From the NCBI GenBank assembly GCA_012267435.1, contig JAAXGM010000013.1:1-64000 (forward strand): a stretch of 64,000 nt of DNA. Reading direction: 5' to 3'. The notes below the pieces were generated by a model. The model was not told where the DNA came from and made no database searches. It saw only the letters and a program-made list of their open reading frames with translations. The position numbers were made by a program, and so were the translations under genes. Every line of letters starts with the position of its first letter. Position 1 is the first letter of the stretch. Origin of the DNA: Gemmatimonadota bacterium. Its GTDB lineage: Bacteria > Gemmatimonadota > Gemmatimonadetes > Longimicrobiales > Gaopeijiaceae. Shown one piece after another: positions 38,730 through 50,659 of the stretch.

Positions 38730-39794
38730 ATGGACAGGCGCGATTTCGTGAAATCCTCAGCCGCGGCGCTCGGGGCCCTACCCGTCCTGGCAACACCGCT
38801 TTCCGTGCAAGGCGGACCCTTCCGCGCACGCACGGCCGCTTCCGTGTTGAGCCACGAACGCCCGTCCACGGCGCCCGGACAGGCCGCCGGAACCGCCCTC
38901 ATCCACGATCCGCGCTACCTCGATCACGTGCTCATTCGACCGAACGGCTCCCGCCCGCCGGAGATCCCGGAGCGGCTGGTGCGCATGCGGGCCGAGTTGG
39001 AGGCGCGCGGGCTCACCGAGGCGACCGTGCCCGTCGCGCCCACCGTCGATCCCCTGCTCCGCATTCGTGCCCACCACACCGGCGAACACGTGGACTCGGT
39101 GCGCCAACTGGGTGTTAGCGCAACCGTGGCCGAACTCGCTGTGTCCGGCGCCCTCACCGGCGTGGACGTGGTCGCCGAGGGGCGGGTACGCAACGTCTTC
39201 TGCGCCATCCGGCCTCCCGGGCACCACGCCAACAACACCGGCGCCGAAGAGGGCTTCTGCTACTACAGCAACGCGGCCATCGCGGCGAAGTACGCGCAGG
39301 AGATTCACGGCCACGAGAAGGTCTTGGTCATCGACTGGGACTACCACCACGGAAACGCCACCCAGAACGCCTTCTACGACGATCCCTCGGTGCTCTTCTT
39401 CTCATCCCACGACTGGAACGCGTATCCGGGGACCGGCGATCCTTCGCTCAGCGGCGAGGGAGAGGGCGCGGGTCTGAACATCAACGTGCACCTGGACTGC
39501 GGGTCGAGCGATGCCGACATGCTGCGCTACTGGGATAACGCGCTCTCGCCCGCGGTGGCCGCCTTCGACCCCGATTTCGTGATCTTGTCGGCCGGCTTCG
39601 ACAGCCGCCGCGACGACCTGCTGGGATGCTTCGACCTCACCGACGACGCCTTCCGGCGCATGACGCGGATGGCGATGGACTACGCCGACAGCTGCTGCGA
39701 CGGGCGACTGGTGTCGCTGCTGGAGGGCGGGTACAACCTGGACGGGACGGCGCTCGCCGCGGCGGCGCACGTGGAGACGCTGCTGGAGCACTGA
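38730..39794 (+). CDS. Tat-exported histone-deacetylase-family amidohydrolase
   Basis: MDRRDFVKSSAAALGALPVLATP Tat signal; IRPPGHHANNTGAEEGFCYYSNAAIAAKYA; DWDYHHGNATQ; ILSAGFDSRRDDLLG. Confidence 0.9.
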   Translation: MDRRDFVKSSAAALGALPVLATPLSVQGGPFRARTAASVLSHERPSTAPGQAAGTALIHDPRYLDHVLIRPNGSRPPEIPERLVRMRAELEARGLTEATVPVAPTVDPLLRIRAHHTGEHVDSVRQLGVSATVAELAVSGALTGVDVVAEGRVRNVFCAIRPPGHHANNTGAEEGFCYYSNAAIAAKYAQEIHGHEKVLVIDWDYHHGNATQNAFYDDPSVLFFSSHDWNAYPGTGDPSLSGEGEGAGLNINVHLDCGSSDADMLRYWDNALSPAVAAFDPDFVILSAGFDSRRDDLLGCFDLTDDAFRRMTRMAMDYADSCCDGRLVSLLEGGYNLDGTALAAAAHVETLLEH

Positions 39795-39850
39795 CCCTCC
39801 GGCGCCAAGTCGCGCCCCGTCCGGCGCCCGCGCGGGCTTTGGCGGGCGTC

Positions 39851-41098
39851 CTAGACCATACGCGCCAACACCCCAAGCAGACGGTCCACGTCCTCGCGGT
39901 TGTTGAACATCGCCACGGCAGCGCGCAGGAGCCTGCCTTCCTCCTGGAAGGTGATGGCGATGCCCTCGTCGGCGAGCGCCTTCGCCAGCGCTTCATGTTC
40001 CAGGCCGTGGTAGAAGCTGACGATGGGAGACGGATTGCGGGGAGGGGTGAACAACTGCATCCCCAGCGCTTCCGCTCCGTCGCGCAGTTCGCCAGCCAGC
40101 GCGTGGGTGTGTCCGGCGATGCGATCCAGCCCCACCCCGGCGAGGAAGTCGAGCGCCGCCGCCATGGCGGCCACCGGACCGTTGGCCAGGCTCGCGTACT
40201 CGAACCTGGCGGCGCTGCTCCTCAGGCGGTAACGATGCCCGGGCAGGGTCTCGGCCACCTGCCGATGCCCGTAGCGGTCGGGCGTCATCCACTCCAGGTG
40301 CTCGCGGCGGACGAAGAGGGGCGCGCATCCGAAGTCCGCGTGCAGCCACTTGTAGCCGTTTGCGCCGGCGAAGTCGACGCCCTCCTCCCGCAGGTTCACC
40401 GGGAAGGTGCCCAGCGCCTGGACGGCATCGGCGTAGAGGTAGGCTCCGTGCGCGTGTGCCAGCTCGGCGAGCGCGGGCAGGTCGTGGCGGAAGCCGTTCC
40501 GGTTGGACACCCAGGCCACGCTGACGAGCCGGGTGCGTCCGTCCGTCCGGTGCTCGAAGTCCTCGGTGGTGACCACGCCGTCGCGCGACGGCACCACCCG
40601 CAGCTCGACCCCCATCCGCTGCTCCAGCTGCCGGTGGAGCACATAGGTGGAGACGAAGTGCAGTTCATCGACCACGATGTTGTCGCCCTCGCGCCAATCC
40701 AGCGCGCTCGCGACGATGTTCTCCGCGTCGGTCGTGGAATAGAGGAGGGCGATCTCGTCCTCGTCGGTCCCGAACAACCCGGCGAATCCGGCGACGGCCC
40801 TCTGCCGCGGGGAGGGGCCGGAGGCTCCACCCTGTCTCCGCATCTTGCCGTCCGCGTACGTGTACAGCGCATCGCGCACGGGGATCGGGATGGGCCCGAC
40901 GGAAGCCGTGTTGAGGTACGCGAGTTCCTCGGTCACCGGGAAGCTGGCGCGGACGCCGAGCGGGTCGTCGAGGGAGGGTTTCGCGAGCGCAGGCTCGGAC
41001 CCCTCCGCGATGCGGGCCGCCAGCCCTCCGGCGGGAAGCGCGGCCAGACCGGCGGCCGCGGTGGTTCGGATGAAGTTGCGGCGGTCGAGCGGCGTCAT
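39851..41098 (-). CDS. Exported class V aminotransferase-like PLP protein
   Basis: MTPLDRRNFIRTTAAAGLAALPAGG Tat-type signal; ANGYKWLHADFGCAPLFVRREHL. Confidence 0.85.
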   Translation of the reverse strand: MTPLDRRNFIRTTAAAGLAALPAGGLAARIAEGSEPALAKPSLDDPLGVRASFPVTEELAYLNTASVGPIPIPVRDALYTYADGKMRRQGGASGPSPRQRAVAGFAGLFGTDEDEIALLYSTTDAENIVASALDWREGDNIVVDELHFVSTYVLHRQLEQRMGVELRVVPSRDGVVTTEDFEHRTDGRTRLVSVAWVSNRNGFRHDLPALAELAHAHGAYLYADAVQALGTFPVNLREEGVDFAGANGYKWLHADFGCAPLFVRREHLEWMTPDRYGHRQVAETLPGHRYRLRSSAARFEYASLANGPVAAMAAALDFLAGVGLDRIAGHTHALAGELRDGAEALGMQLFTPPRNPSPIVSFYHGLEHEALAKALADEGIAITFQEEGRLLRAAVAMFNNREDVDRLLGVLARMV

Positions 41099-41217
41099 GC
41101 GGCTCCTCCCCTGAAGCGGTCGCCCGCGTCATTCGGACGATGGCTGACTGCGACCCGCAAATCGGGCGCGGACAGGCTAATCGTATGGTGGGGGAGCAGC
41201 CGAGGCCAGCCGCCAGC

Positions 41218-41664
41218 CTACTTGGTCACGAACATCTTGATGACGCTCGAGCGACCGTTCACCTCCAGTACGAGGAGATAGATCCCGGACGCAACCTGGT
41301 TGCCTTCGAGGTCGCGTCCGTCCCAGTAGGCTTCGTAGTCCCCCGGTGTTTCGTACTCCATGTCGGAAACGGGGAAGCCGTCGCTGCCCGGGTTGTGCAG
41401 GGCGGTGGGGGAGGCGACCAGCTGCTGGAGCACGTTGTAGATGCGAATCGACACGACGACCGGCTCCCCGCCCGAAAACAACTCCTCATCCAGCGAGAAG
41501 GGGATGCGGGTCTCCGGGTTGAACGGATTCGGATAGTTCTGACGCAACTCGAATCCGGGATTCTGCTGGCGTCCCCGATCACCCGCTTCCTGGGCCGAAG
41601 TAGGATCCAGACCAGCGAGCGGGATGAGGAGGAGGCCCGTCAAGACGCGTGGGAAGCGTCTCAT
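41218..41664 (-). CDS. Small secreted protein consisting of a FlgD-Ig/T9SS-type C-terminal domain
   Basis: Signal peptide then FELRQNYPNPFNPETRIPFSL...YEAYWDGRDLEGNQVASGIYLLVLEVNGRSSVIKMFVTK. Confidence 0.75.
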   Translation of the reverse strand: MRRFPRVLTGLLLIPLAGLDPTSAQEAGDRGRQQNPGFELRQNYPNPFNPETRIPFSLDEELFSGGEPVVVSIRIYNVLQQLVASPTALHNPGSDGFPVSDMEYETPGDYEAYWDGRDLEGNQVASGIYLLVLEVNGRSSVIKMFVTK

Positions 41665-41675
41665 ATCAACCCTCC

Positions 41676-41693
41676 GCACAGTTTTTTCTGTGC
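41676..41693 (-). promoter_or_regulatory. Hairpin next to the Shine-Dalgarno of 41218..41664
   Basis: GCACAG-AAAAAA-CTGTGC on the coding strand followed directly by GGAGGG. Confidence 0.4.
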
Positions 41694-41908
41694 AGTAGCT
41701 TAGGAACGATAGCCCTCCCAGGCATCCTGGAAAAATGAGTCTGCACCACCAAGGCATCGTACGAGGGCCCCACCCTCTTTGTCAACATGGAGGGGCGCCA
41801 TCGTGGGCTTGCTGCTTCGATAGGACACCGTTCGAGCTCGAAATGTTCACTCCGATCAGGCCGCGACGCCCGTGCCGACCGCCTCGCGATCACTGGGAGC
41901 GCGGGACC

Positions 41909-43813
<1,905 letters not shown>

Positions 43814-43900
43814 GAGCCCTCCCGCGCGAAGCGAGCCGGTGCCGGGAGGGAGCGTCCGACGAAGCGCCGCACCGTCCGGTTCCAAGCCGGGGCATCGGGT

Positions 43901-44641
43901 TCAGACGACTTCGCCAACGACGCTCTCGAGAAAGGGAAAGGAGGGCAGGGGACGGGACCCCGAAATGTGATGATGCACGTAGTTGCGGAGCACCTTGAGG
44001 TGCTGGGAAACGTGATCGAGCCCCTCCACCGGTTCTCCCAGGAGAAGCGCCCCCAGCTGTGCCCGCGCGCGCGGCCCGATGCGGGGCGCCTCGGAGGCGG
44101 ACCCCGCGCAACGCGGGCAGCGCAGCCCCCCCGCCGCATGGTCCAGGCGGCCCACAGTGTCGTCCAGCTCGTCCCCGCACTCCACGCACACGCCGAGTTC
44201 AGGAGCGTACCCCATCAACGATACCAACGCCCAGGCGCTGGACAGGATGAGGACCGCGATCACCTCCGGGGGAGCCTCGGCCAAGCGTCCCAGCGACGTG
44301 TCGAGTCCGGCGAAAAGGGCTGCGCTCGGCTCCTCGCCGGCATGGTGCAGCACCAGGTCCGCGAGCAGCGACGCGCCCGCGAAACGCCGGACGTCGCCGG
44401 CCAGAGCCCGGTGCGCGTGCATGATCGAGAACTCGCGATAGTTCTGGAGGTCCCGGTTGCTGCGGTAGTGGAGCACGAGGACCCCCGAGGAGAAGATCTC
44501 GGGAGGGGTTCCGCGCCTGCGCACGCCCCGCGCCATCACGCTCACCAAGCCTCGCTCGCGGGTGAAGAAGCGGAGGATCAGGCTGGTTTCGCTGAAGGGG
44601 TGGGCCTTGAGCAGTATGGCGCGCGTCGAGAGGAGCGACAT
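43901..44641 (-). CDS. recO: DNA repair protein RecO
   Basis: [42 protein letters not shown]; zinc-type CxxC motifs. Confidence 0.85.
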   Translation of the reverse strand: MSLLSTRAILLKAHPFSETSLILRFFTRERGLVSVMARGVRRRGTPPEIFSSGVLVLHYRSNRDLQNYREFSIMHAHRALAGDVRRFAGASLLADLVLHHAGEEPSAALFAGLDTSLGRLAEAPPEVIAVLILSSAWALVSLMGYAPELGVCVECGDELDDTVGRLDHAAGGLRCPRCAGSASEAPRIGPRARAQLGALLLGEPVEGLDHVSQHLKVLRNYVHHHISGSRPLPSFPFLESVVGEVV

Positions 44642-44644
44642 TCT

Positions 44645-45868
44645 CTACATCCGGGGATCATCGGCGAGCGCAATGCGCTCCAGCAACCGCTCGCGCCTGC
44701 GCCGATACGCCTTGCGGGCCTTGCTCCCCATCCTTCCCTCGCGCGCATGGGCTTCGTCCAGAATGGCCACTTCGCGCAGCAGCCTGCGGCGTTCCCCGGC
44801 GGCGGAAGCCGTCGCCCCCGCAGGTTCGCGGTATACCGCGAAAAGCCCGAGCCAGGCGAGAACGATGGTCAGGATCACCGCCATCCATTCCAGCGGCAGC
44901 TCCGCGGGCTCCTCCGCCAGGAGCAGGCCCACCGCGTCGTCGACGATGTCTTCGGCTGCGTAACGGCGATAGGTCACGCCCTCCTCCACCTCGATCGGCA
45001 GCTGCTGCTGGAGTCCGGTGACGGCGACGGGCGGGGAGGGTTCCAGCACCAACAGCTCCATGGTCTCGGTGCGCCCAGGGAGCGGTGCGACGAACTGGTG
45101 GCCGGGGACCGTGTAGCGGACCGCGTACAGGCGCTCGCCGGGCGGCACCGGAGCCGCGATGTACATGCGTCCATCGGCGAAACGCACCGCGTCCTCCGCG
45201 AGGTCGCTTTCGCCCACTTCGAAGTCCTGCGCGCCGCCCAGCAGCGGATACGACCACACCGGCTCGCCGTTCGCCGGTATCAGGGTCCGGAAGCCGTCGT
45301 TCCGGATCTGGATGAGGTCGACCACGCTCCACCCCGTGCCCACGTCCTGCAGGAACAGGTTGCGCACGGAGACCGTGAAATCCCCGCCGGTCGGCGGGGC
45401 GGGTTCGGTCTCGTACACCCGGATGACGTAGGTGCTGTCGAGCTGGATGACGCTGTTTACGGGGATGCCGAAGTAGAGAATGTCCTCGTGGAGCGTCGAG
45501 GCGAAGAAGACGGTACCCGATTCCGGGTCCGGGACGCGGGGCAGATCGAAGGCGAAGGATCCGTCGTCCGCGACCTCGACGGAGTCGATTTCGCTTCCTC
45601 CTCCGAGCGCCACCTCGTGCAGCGTCACCAGCCCGGATCCGACTCCGGCCTCTCCAAGCACTACCCTGCCCCGGAGCGTCGCGGTCGCCTGCTCGCTGGT
45701 CGCGGCGTCGGTGGCGACCGCCTCCTGCGACGACGGATTCGTCCCCGAAGGCGGGCGTGCATCATGCGTCGACGCGAGCGCCGCGTGGACCGGGACGGCT
45801 CCGATGCCCGGCGCGGAAAGGAACGCGGCCAACAGGAGCGCCCGGGAGTCAGGGCGTAAAGCGACCAA
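44645..45868 (-). CDS. Hypothetical secreted/membrane protein with beta-rich domains
   Basis: Signal peptide, carboxypeptidase-regulatory-like beta region, C-terminal TM and basic tail. Confidence 0.6.
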   Translation of the reverse strand: MVALRPDSRALLLAAFLSAPGIGAVPVHAALASTHDARPPSGTNPSSQEAVATDAATSEQATATLRGRVVLGEAGVGSGLVTLHEVALGGGSEIDSVEVADDGSFAFDLPRVPDPESGTVFFASTLHEDILYFGIPVNSVIQLDSTYVIRVYETEPAPPTGGDFTVSVRNLFLQDVGTGWSVVDLIQIRNDGFRTLIPANGEPVWSYPLLGGAQDFEVGESDLAEDAVRFADGRMYIAAPVPPGERLYAVRYTVPGHQFVAPLPGRTETMELLVLEPSPPVAVTGLQQQLPIEVEEGVTYRRYAAEDIVDDAVGLLLAEEPAELPLEWMAVILTIVLAWLGLFAVYREPAGATASAAGERRRLLREVAILDEAHAREGRMGSKARKAYRRRRERLLERIALADDPRM

Positions 45869-46370
45869 AATCCTCGGGATGCAGCTTGCGCAGGTGTTCC
45901 TTCAGCTCCTCCGCGTCCATTCCCGGCGGAGATTCCTCCCCACCCTCCGCCGCGGCCGCCTCTTCCTCGTCCGCCACTTCGACCGAGGTCTTGTGGAGGA
46001 GATCCTCCTGGGCGAAGATGCGCGCCCGGGTCCGGAGCGCGACCGCGATCGAGTCCGAGGGCCTCGCGTCGATGGAGACGACATCGCCGTCCCGCTGCAC
46101 GATCAGCTCGGCGTAGAAGGTGTTGTCGAGGACGCGCGTGATGAGCACCCGCTTGAGGGTGCCGCCGAGCCCGCCGATTACCGAGACGATGAGGTCGTGG
46201 GTAAGCGGTCGGCTGAACTTCATGCTGGCCAGTTCCATCGCGATCGAGCTGGCCTCGCCCGGACCGATCCAGATCGGAAGCACCCGTTCGCCCTCCACTT
46301 CCCGCAGGATGACCACCGGCGTGTTGGATGAGGGGTCAAGCCCCAGGCTCTGTACCCTGACCTCGACCAA
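45849..46370 (-). CDS. DUF151 bifunctional nuclease-family protein
   Basis: VEVRVQSLGLDPSSNTPVVILREVEGERVLPIWIGPGEASSIAMELASM. Confidence 0.88.
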   Translation of the reverse strand: MVEVRVQSLGLDPSSNTPVVILREVEGERVLPIWIGPGEASSIAMELASMKFSRPLTHDLIVSVIGGLGGTLKRVLITRVLDNTFYAELIVQRDGDVVSIDARPSDSIAVALRTRARIFAQEDLLHKTSVEVADEEEAAAAEGGEESPPGMDAEELKEHLRKLHPEDFGRFTP

Positions 46371-46439
46371 TGGTCCTCCTCGCGGGACGCTACCCCGCCG
46401 GCCGTCCCGGACGACCGCAGCAGTAATGCGCGTTGGCGC

Positions 46440-47882
46440 TCAGTAGCGGTAATGGTCGGGCTTGTACGGGCCGCCGACCGGCACGTCGATGTATTTCGCC
46501 TGCTCGGCGGTGAGCGTAGTCAGCAGCGCTCCGAGTTTGTCCAGATGCAGGCGCGCGACCTTCTCGTCCAGGATCTTTGGAAGGGTATGGACTCGTTTCG
46601 CGTACTCGTCGCGCCTTCGCCAGAGTTCGATCTGCGCCATGCACTGGTTGGTGAAGCTCGTGCTCATGACGAAGCTCGGGTGGCCCGTGGCGCAGCCGAG
46701 GTTGACCAGCCGGCCGCGCGCGAGAAGCACGATGCTCTTGCCGTCCGGCCAGGTGATCCTGTCGACCTGCGGCTTGATCTCGGTCCACTCCAGGCCCGCC
46801 AGCCCGGCCACTTCGATCTCGGAGTCGAAATGGCCGATGTTGCAGACGATGGCCCCGTCCTTCATGCGGTCCATGTGCTCGCGGGTGACTACGGAGACGT
46901 TGCCCGTGGCGGTGACGAAGATGTCGCCGAAGACACAGGCATCGTCCATGGTCACCACCTGGTGGCCCTCCATGGCGGCCTGCAGCGCGTTGATGGGGTC
47001 GATTTCCGTGACGTAGAGGGTGGCGCCGAGCCCGGCGAAGGCCTGCACGCAGCCCTTGCCGACGTCGCCGTAACCCAGCACGACGCACTTCTTGCCCGCC
47101 ACCATGATGTCGGTTGCGCGCTTGATGCCGTCGACCAGCGACTCGCGGCAGCCGTACAGGTTGTCGAACTTGGACTTGGTGACCGAATCGTTGACGTTGA
47201 TGGCGGGGAACAGAAGGGTGCCTTCCTCGGCCATGCGGTAAAGCCGGTGCACGCCGGTGGTGGTCTCCTCGCTTACACCGCGCACATCCGCCGCGAGCGA
47301 CCTCCAGAAGCGCGGATCCTCGTCCAGCACCCTCTCGAGCAGTCGGCCGATCTCCTGCTCTTCGTCGGAGGCTCCGGGCGCGCGCGCAACTCCGGCTTCC
47401 GCCCGCAGCTCGCGTTCGACCCCTTGGTGGACCAGGAGCGTGGCGTCCCCGCCGTCGTCAACGATCAGGTCGGGGCCGCCTTCGGGGTGCGCGAGGGCCA
47501 TCCAGGTGCACCACCAGTACTCCTCCAGCGTCTCTCCCTTCCATGCGAAGACGGGAACGCCGGCATCGGCCATGGCGGCCGCGGCGTGGTCCTGGGTGGA
47601 GAAGATGTTGCAGGATGCCCAGCGCACCTCCGCCCCAAGTTCCACGAGGGTCTCGATGAGCACGGCGGTCTGAATGGTCATGTGCAGGGAGCCCGAGATG
47701 CGGGCGCCCGCGAGGGGCCTCTCGCCGGCGTATTCCTCCCGGAGCGCCATCAGCCCCGGCATCTCCCCGCGGGCGAGCTCGATCTCCTGTCGGCCCCACT
47801 CGGCGAGGCCCAGGTCCTTGACCTTGAAGGGCGGCCGCGAGACGGCCGTCCGGGCCGGTCGGGCTTTGGCAAGCGTAGACAT
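46440..47882 (-). CDS. ahcY: Adenosylhomocysteinase
   Basis: [63 protein letters not shown]-terminal PDHYRY. Start 47882. Confidence 0.95.
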   Translation of the reverse strand: MSTLAKARPARTAVSRPPFKVKDLGLAEWGRQEIELARGEMPGLMALREEYAGERPLAGARISGSLHMTIQTAVLIETLVELGAEVRWASCNIFSTQDHAAAAMADAGVPVFAWKGETLEEYWWCTWMALAHPEGGPDLIVDDGGDATLLVHQGVERELRAEAGVARAPGASDEEQEIGRLLERVLDEDPRFWRSLAADVRGVSEETTTGVHRLYRMAEEGTLLFPAINVNDSVTKSKFDNLYGCRESLVDGIKRATDIMVAGKKCVVLGYGDVGKGCVQAFAGLGATLYVTEIDPINALQAAMEGHQVVTMDDACVFGDIFVTATGNVSVVTREHMDRMKDGAIVCNIGHFDSEIEVAGLAGLEWTEIKPQVDRITWPDGKSIVLLARGRLVNLGCATGHPSFVMSTSFTNQCMAQIELWRRRDEYAKRVHTLPKILDEKVARLHLDKLGALLTTLTAEQAKYIDVPVGGPYKPDHYRY

Positions 47883-47970
47883 TCTTGCTGGGCAGTCTTC
47901 CCGAAGAATCGGAATATGGGGTGGATTGCGCGCGGCACATGGCGTGTCACGCACCCTGGAGCCTGGCGGT

Positions 47971-48029
47971 CGGTGGACGAATCCGCGCGGGCGCCGAGAG
48001 CGCGAGCGGCGCCGGGCCTGAGTCCACCG
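47971..48029 (-). other. Nested inverted repeat (candidate structured RNA) in metK-ahcY intergenic region
   Basis: Outer arms CGGTGGAC (47971-47978)/GTCCACCG (48022-48029); inner arms GGCGCCG (47990-47996)/CGGCGCC (48007-48013). No poly-U. Confidence 0.45.
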
Positions 48030-48097
48030 GCTGCTAGACCCCCGCTTGTGGTTGAAGTTCCGGCCGGATGAGGAAGGGTGGCGCGAAGCCCTCCGGG

Positions 48098-49297
48098 TTA
48101 CATCCCCAGCGCCCGCCTCAGCTCTTCGACCCGATCGGTCCTCTCCCAGCGAAACAGCGCGACCCTGGCGCCGTCCTTCCAACGCGCGCACTCGGGGGTG
48201 CGGCCGAAATGGCCGTGGACGGCGGTGGGAGTGAAGACGGGGCGCCGCAGGCCCAGGCGGTCGATGATGGCCGCGGGACGAAAGTCGAACACCTCTTGAA
48301 CGGCAGCCGCGATGTGTTCGTCGGCCGTGCCGCAGGCGGCCGTGCCGAAAGTATCGACCGCCACCGAGACCGGCCGCGCCCTGCCGATGGCATAGGCCAG
48401 CTGGATCTCGCAGCTGCGCGCGATCCCGGCGGCGACGACGTTTTTGGCCGCCCAGCGCGCGGCGTAGGCGCCGGAGCGGTCGACCTTGGTGGAGTCCTTG
48501 CCGCTGAACGCGCCACCTCCGTGGCGGGCGGCGCCTCCGTAGGTGTCGACGATGATCTTGCGGCCGGTCAGGCCCACGTCCCCATTCGGCCCGCCGATCA
48601 CGAATCGGTCGGAGGGGTTGATGTGACGGATGCACCCCCGCCACTCGAAACCGGACGCGGAAAACACGGGGGCGATGACCTTCTCCGCGATTCCCTCGCG
48701 GATCTCCGCGTCGGTGGCCTCATCGTCGTGCTGCGCGCTGACAACGACGGTGTGCACGCGCACGGGACGATCACCGTCGTACTCCATGGTGACCTGGGTT
48801 TTGCCGTCCGGCCGCAGCCACGACAGCAACCCCGACGTGCGAACGAGGGTGAGGCGGTGGGCGAGCTGATGGGCCAGCAGGATGGGGGCGGGCATCAACT
48901 CTTTGGTCTCGTCGGTGGCGTAGCCGAACATTAGCCCTTGGTCACCCGCGCCGCCGTCGTCCACGGCAGCTCCGATGTCCGGTGATTGCGGGTGGATCCT
49001 CGACTCCACCTGGCAGTTTTTGCCGTCGATGCCGTACTCGTCGCGGGTGTAGCCGGCGGCAAGGATGGTCTCGCGGACGACCCGCGTGTAGTCGAGTTCG
49101 GGGGCCGCCGTCGTGATCTCGCCCGCGACCAGGGCAAAGTCCGTCGAGACCAGGGTTTCGCACGCCACCCGGGCCCGCGGATCCTCCGCCAGGATGTGGT
49201 CGAGGATGGCGTCGGAGATCTGGTCGGCGAGCTTGTCCGGATGTCCTCCGGTGACCGACTCGGAGGTGAAGAGTCTCGTGCTCACCGGCCGGCCCAC
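48098..49297 (-). CDS. metK: S-adenosylmethionine synthase
   Basis: [59 protein letters not shown]. Confidence 0.96.
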   Translation of the reverse strand: MGRPVSTRLFTSESVTGGHPDKLADQISDAILDHILAEDPRARVACETLVSTDFALVAGEITTAAPELDYTRVVRETILAAGYTRDEYGIDGKNCQVESRIHPQSPDIGAAVDDGGAGDQGLMFGYATDETKELMPAPILLAHQLAHRLTLVRTSGLLSWLRPDGKTQVTMEYDGDRPVRVHTVVVSAQHDDEATDAEIREGIAEKVIAPVFSASGFEWRGCIRHINPSDRFVIGGPNGDVGLTGRKIIVDTYGGAARHGGGAFSGKDSTKVDRSGAYAARWAAKNVVAAGIARSCEIQLAYAIGRARPVSVAVDTFGTAACGTADEHIAAAVQEVFDFRPAAIIDRLGLRRPVFTPTAVHGHFGRTPECARWKDGARVALFRWERTDRVEELRRALGM

Positions 49298-49584
49298 TGC
49301 TCCACCTGTTGGGTCCGGCCGCGGCGCAGGATCCTGCTCAGGCGATCGGCCACCTGGTCGAGCGCGGTCGGGAAGTCACGCGCCTCGCCACGGGCGACGA
49401 CCGGCTCGTGTCCGTCGAGGGAAAGGATGGCTTCCACGCGGTGAACGTGCCGCTCGATCCGGAACACGACTTCGGCGGAGATCAGGCGCGGGTCGAAACG
49501 GACCAGCTTCCCGATCTTCCGGTTGGCCCGTTCGATCACGTATTCGGGCACGTCGCAACGGCGAGCGACGGTGTTCACTTTCAT
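49282..49584 (-). CDS. hpf: Ribosome hibernation promoting factor-like protein
   Basis: [71 protein letters not shown]. Confidence 0.8.
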   Translation of the reverse strand: MKVNTVARRCDVPEYVIERANRKIGKLVRFDPRLISAEVVFRIERHVHRVEAILSLDGHEPVVARGEARDFPTALDQVADRLSRILRRGRTQQVEQWAGR

Positions 49585-49672
49585 GTCTCCTCCAACCCCG
49601 GTTCCCGCTGGTTTGATTTCGGCCCCGTCGAAGGTAGAAAGGACGGGGGCACAGGTCTACGGGCCACGCCGG

Positions 49673-50116
49673 TCAGCGGTCATCCACGACCGCGCGCGCC
49701 TTCAGCACCGCGTCCAGGACGCCGTTGACGAAGCGGTCCGAATGCTCGCTTCCGTAGCGCTGCGCCAGGCGGACCCCTTCCTGGATCGCGACCGCGGGCG
49801 GCACACCGTCCAGGAAGAGCATCTCGGTCACCGAGAGGAACAGGATGCAGCGGTCCACCCGGGCGAGCCGCTCGATCCGCCAGTTGTCCAGCGCTTCGCT
49901 GACCGCCGCGCGCACCTCTTTCTCGCGCTTGGCAAAGCCGCGCACCACCCGCGCCAGATGAGCTTGGCAGGTGGGCGCCACCCGCCGGTTGGCCAGCGTG
50001 GTCTCAAGGGCATCGAGGACCGACTCGCCGTCCGTCGCCTCCCAACGATAGAGCACTTGGAGCGCCCATGCACGCGCGCGCGTGCGGTTGCGGCGGCGGC
50101 GCTCGTCGAAGGACAT
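49673..50116 (-). CDS. nusB: Transcription antitermination factor NusB
   Basis: RARAWALQVLYRWEATDGE...AIQEGVRLAQRYGSEHSDRFVNGVLDAV. Confidence 0.9.
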   Translation of the reverse strand: MSFDERRRRNRTRARAWALQVLYRWEATDGESVLDALETTLANRRVAPTCQAHLARVVRGFAKREKEVRAAVSEALDNWRIERLARVDRCILFLSVTEMLFLDGVPPAVAIQEGVRLAQRYGSEHSDRFVNGVLDAVLKARAVVDDR

Positions 50117-50123
50117 GGCCCCT

Positions 50124-50597
50124 TCAGACGAGCCCGTCGAACAGCAGCGCCATCTCGACCGCGGCCGACGCGACCTCTCCACCCTTGTCCATTCCCCTGG
50201 GATCGGCGCGGCGCTCGGCCTGCTCGCGGGTGTCGGTCGTCAGCACGCCGAACACGATGGGGATCGGCGACGAGCGCGCGACCTCGCCCAGCCCGTACGC
50301 AGCCTCGCCCGCAACGTAGTCGAAGTGCGGAGTTTCGCCGCGAATGACGCACCCAAGCGCGATGATGCCGTGATGGGCGGCACGCGTCACCAGGCGCGCC
50401 GCGGTCTGCGGAAGCTCCCAAGCCCCCGGGATCCGGTAGACATCGATGTCCTCCGCCGAGACACCGTGTTCGGCCAGCCGGGCCAAGACCCCGGAGAGCA
50501 GGTTGTCGGTGATCTCCGGGGTGAAGCGGGCCACCGCGACGGCAAACCGCTTTCCCGATCCGTCGAGCGACGCGCTGAAGGCGTTGGAGCCGGTCAT
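50124..50597 (-). CDS. ribH: 6,7-dimethyl-8-ribityllumazine synthase
   Basis: VARFTPEITDNLLSGVL...YRIPGAWELPQTA...ALGCVIRGETPHFDYVAGEAA. Confidence 0.93.
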   Translation of the reverse strand: MTGSNAFSASLDGSGKRFAVAVARFTPEITDNLLSGVLARLAEHGVSAEDIDVYRIPGAWELPQTAARLVTRAAHHGIIALGCVIRGETPHFDYVAGEAAYGLGEVARSSPIPIVFGVLTTDTREQAERRADPRGMDKGGEVASAAVEMALLFDGLV

Positions 50598-50659
50598 CTG
50601 CTGTTCCCGGTGCCGTGGAGCCGCGATCCGAAGTCGTTGCGAACGTGCACGGGCCCCGG

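Noticed and set aside
47883-48097. SAH riboswitch upstream of ahcY
   Set aside because: The conserved core (e.g. GAGGAGCGCUGC-like) was not found; reported only as an uncharacterised hairpin.
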